From: an uncultured Verrucomicrobiae bacterium
Lineage (GTDB): Bacteria; Verrucomicrobiota; Verrucomicrobiia; Palsa-1439
Direction: 5' to 3'
Assembly (NCBI GenBank): GCA_937927265.1
Contig: CALBCO010000066.1
Location: forward strand, 1 to 15,145
DNA length: 15,145 nt
Under the pieces are notes generated by a model. That model searched no databases. It had not been told where the DNA came from and worked only from the letters and a program-made list of their open reading frames with translations. The position numbers and the translations under genes were made by a program. Positions 13,483 to 15,145 of the stretch are shown piece by piece. Each line of letters begins with the position of its first letter. Position 1 is the first letter of the stretch.

Positions 13483-14502
13483 TCACCGTTTGGCAGCCAG
13501 GTGTTTTTCCAGTGACTGCCAGAAATCCTCCCGCATCCGGTTCGCATCTATCTCCACCCAGACCGAGATGGGGCGTTTGAGGTTGCCCGGCGGCGCGTCC
13601 ATCGTGACGGCCTTGGCCAGTTCCGGCCGGGCGATGGCCGCGATCAGCGCAATGTCCCACATCACCCAGGTCGCCTTCGTTGGCGCCACCCGCCGCTGCC
13701 AGGCGCGGTCGTAGTTGTCCCACAGCCGCACGAGAAAATCGGCCACGCCGCCTTTGCCCTTCAGCCGCCGGTCCACGTCGGTCTTTTCAAAGACCAGGCT
13801 CTGCGCGGCGGAGGCGGTCATCAGGTGAAACTCCAGTCCGGGCGTGTTGAGCAACACATCCAGCGCGTTGGGGTCGTTGTTGGTGTTGAATTCGTCGCGG
13901 CTCCACAGCCGCTGCTTGGGGTCGTGGCGCAGACCGATGAAGTGACACGAGACCTTGGGAATGATGGCCGGCTCCAGCAGCACGGCCGAGGCGAGGTTCG
14001 TGCAGGGGCCAAGGATCGCCACGATCAGCTTCTCCCCGGCGGGTGTGTCGAGGGCCTTGCGGATGATGTGCTGCGCGGCGGGAGAGGGCTGGGGCTTGAC
14101 CGGGCTGACCAGCGGGAAGTTCGACCCGATGGGATGCGGCACCTCCGCGCGGTTCATCACGCGCAGCAGTTCCTCGTTCAATTCCTAGCTGGGGCCGACT
14201 GTGTCGCGGAAACCCTCGTCCTGTGTGTGCCATTGGGCGGAGGTGATGCCCTCCACTTGGAAACGCGGCTCGGTCAGCGCACGCGTCAAGGCGAAGGCGT
14301 CGTCAATCTCGTTGGCCGTGTCCGCATCCACGATGATCGGCAGCGGTTGGTCGGGAGCCTGCGCTGGCGCGGCCCAAACTCGGCCGGTGCTGCGCGCGGC
14401 CAGGCCGGCGGCGGCCAGACCGGCGAGGTTTTTCAGAAAGCGACGGCGGCCCTGAACCGACCCAGGGAAAGGAAATGTGAGTGCCGTCATGCCACTGTTC
14501 AT
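13483..14502 (-). pseudogene. Tat-exported nucleoside hydrolase-like gene with in-frame TAG
   Basis: The complete frame has 339 codons and one internal stop. N-terminus: QGRRRFLKNLAGLAAAGLAA (18-36) is a strong Tat signal, with likely cleavage near VWAA-P. IIVDADTANEIDDAFAL (56-72) matches the DTDxGxDDA calcium and ribose site of inosine-uridine nucleoside hydrolases. Codon 106 (14185-14187) is TAG between DTVGPS and ELNEELLRVMNR; the frame then continues unbroken with VAILGPCTNLASAV and FNTNNDPNALDVLLNTPG, both family motifs. The usual C-terminal HD is replaced by WVMWDIALI, so the His is missing. Known members hydrolyse nucleosides to base and ribose, but some exported relatives have other or unknown substrates. 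The TAG may be a real nonsense mutation (from TGG or CAG), a sequence error, or a readthrough site. ATG 14490 is an alternative start. It heads the minus-strand cluster. Confidence 0.85.
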
Positions 14503-14779
14503 TTCAGGAACCGGTCGTCATTGCAAGCCGGCTCGGAAATCTGGAGGCTCTTCTTCAACCATTACGAGGCGAATGGAGTTGACGGTTTATGGGGGAGGAC
14601 AGGAACGCGTGTAGTTCGCGGCCGGGAAACTCGTGCTTTGGCGGGCGGTGACAGACCTCGGCTGGGCCGAAGAGCAGCGTTTTTTCGGGTTCTGGCGGGT
14701 CGGCAGACCAAGCTCCGCCACGCCCGGCCTCGGGCCGGGAGGTTGGGGTACACAAGGAGGCGCGGCGCGGGGGACGTCA
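14503..14779. other. Gene-poor spacer between cluster and transposase remnant
   Basis: No coding sequence that I recognise on either strand. A perfect 7-bp hairpin, CCCGGCC-TCG-GGCCGGG, lies at 14723-14739. The promoter of the minus-strand cluster should lie near 14503-14600, but I see no convincing -35/-10 pair. Confidence 0.4.
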
Positions 14780-15145
14780 TCAGCCGCTGGCGACGGTCAG
14801 CCGGGGGCGGCCCGGGCCGCAGCACCCGCTTCTTCATCAGCGTCTTCACCCGCCAGCCCTGGCAGTCGTCAGTCAAGTCCAGCCGCTGGATCGCCACCAT
14901 CAGGTCGTAGGCCAGCGCCGCAACCAGATAGTAAACCTGGTTGGCCATCAGCGCCGAGCAGGGCGGGCGGTGCAGGTCCAAGCCGTTCAACACTTCGCTG
15001 AACAACTGTTCCTTCTCCCCTTTCAAGTGATGCCGCTCGCCCACGCGGATTGTGCAACTTCTTTTCTGTAAATTTTCGGGTTGGTGGTCATGGCGTCTGG
15101 GTTGCAGGTTTGAGTTGAGATAGACCTTGCCGGTCATCCACTGGT
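14780..15145 (-). pseudogene. IS1380-like transposase, C-terminal remnant
   Basis: At the window edge the minus strand encodes RVGERHHLKGEKEQLFSEVL, then NGLDLHRPPCSALMANQVYY, LVAALAYDLMVAIQRLDLTD and WRVKTLMKKRVLRPG. The E-K-E-Q..E.L..L.LHR.P...L.ANQ.YY...ALAY.L....Q.L.L pattern matches the C-terminal end of IS1380/IS4-type DDE transposases, with the last catalytic Glu region near GEKEQL. Just upstream another frame reads MTTNPKIYRKEVAQS, which would precede this in the family, so a frameshift lies between (near 15030-15050). After VLRPG the expected ending appears only in a shifted frame (RPRLTVASG, stop 14780-14782). No terminal inverted repeat or target duplication was identified. The rest of the gene, if any, is beyond the window. 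It is judged inactive. Confidence 0.72.

Noticed and set aside
12225..13580. Plus-strand open frame of 451 codons
   Set aside because: Antisense to the 411-residue secreted protein and crossing into the nucleoside hydrolase 3' end; no domain seen.
14723..14739. CCCGGCC-TCG-GGCCGGG as a rho-independent terminator
   Set aside because: No T-run on either strand and no gene ending nearby except the decayed transposase; kept only as a hairpin note.
13825..14910. Plus-strand open frame of 361 codons
   Set aside because: Antisense to the nucleoside hydrolase and transposase remnant, with composition of a shadow frame.
1..15145. CRISPR array, tRNA/rRNA genes, phage or defence modules
   Set aside because: I looked for regularly spaced repeats, conserved RNA gene sequences and hallmark proteins and saw none.

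Overview
The window looks like a stretch of a GC-rich chromosome from a verrucomicrobial bacterium, perhaps a Pedosphaera/Limisphaerales-like lineage. This is inferred from gene style, not from a marker gene: a pseudopilin with a FTLIELLVVIAIIAIL leader and a C-terminal H...DG motif, secreted LamG/Ig proteins with a ...FYRAV ending, Tat-exported proteins with RRRFL motifs, and secreted carbohydrate enzymes. Start sites are mixed: the response regulator and the large glycoside hydrolase have strong Shine-Dalgarno sequences, and most other genes have none that I can see.

Layout. (1) 1-1032 (+): the end of a NarL/DegS-type sensor histidine kinase and its LuxR-type response regulator. (2) 1256-5033 (+): a pseudopilin followed by a 982-residue secreted two-LamG/two-Ig-like protein; a 17-bp stem-loop closes the unit. 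(3) 5175-6395 (+): a decayed chimera, in which about 70 codons of a sugar-porter MFS transporter, broken by TAG, run into a beta-propeller-like repeat protein with two further frameshifts. (4) 6583-8244 (+): an intact Tat-exported right-handed beta-helix (pectate-lyase-like) protein, followed by a long bulged hairpin. (5) 8389-14502 (-): a convergent cluster read from right to left: a Tat-exported nucleoside hydrolase-like gene with an in-frame TAG, a secreted protein resembling (alpha/alpha)-barrel glycosidases, and a 961-residue clan GH-A-like glycoside hydrolase. At the far end are two gene remnants: a collagen-binding-type C-terminal domain in the hydrolase's own frame just after its stop, and a truncated second copy of the nucleoside hydrolase 3' end. 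(6) 14780-15145 (-): an IS1380-like transposase remnant at the window edge.

How it fits together. The intact genes suggest extracellular polysaccharide recognition and breakdown (LamG protein, beta-helix protein, GH-A enzyme, six-hairpin-like protein), with a two-component system at the left that may be unrelated. The debris (paired nucleoside hydrolase copies in direct orientation, domain fragments, a transposase remnant) points to a region shaped by duplication and deletion. I see no tRNA, rRNA, CRISPR array, phage or defence genes. The most noteworthy signals are the direct repeat flanking the glycosidase genes, the in-frame domain after the hydrolase stop, and two amber codons inside otherwise conserved reading frames while no intact gene here ends in TAG. 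Sequencing error remains a live alternative for several of the frame breaks, especially the one in a run of seven G.
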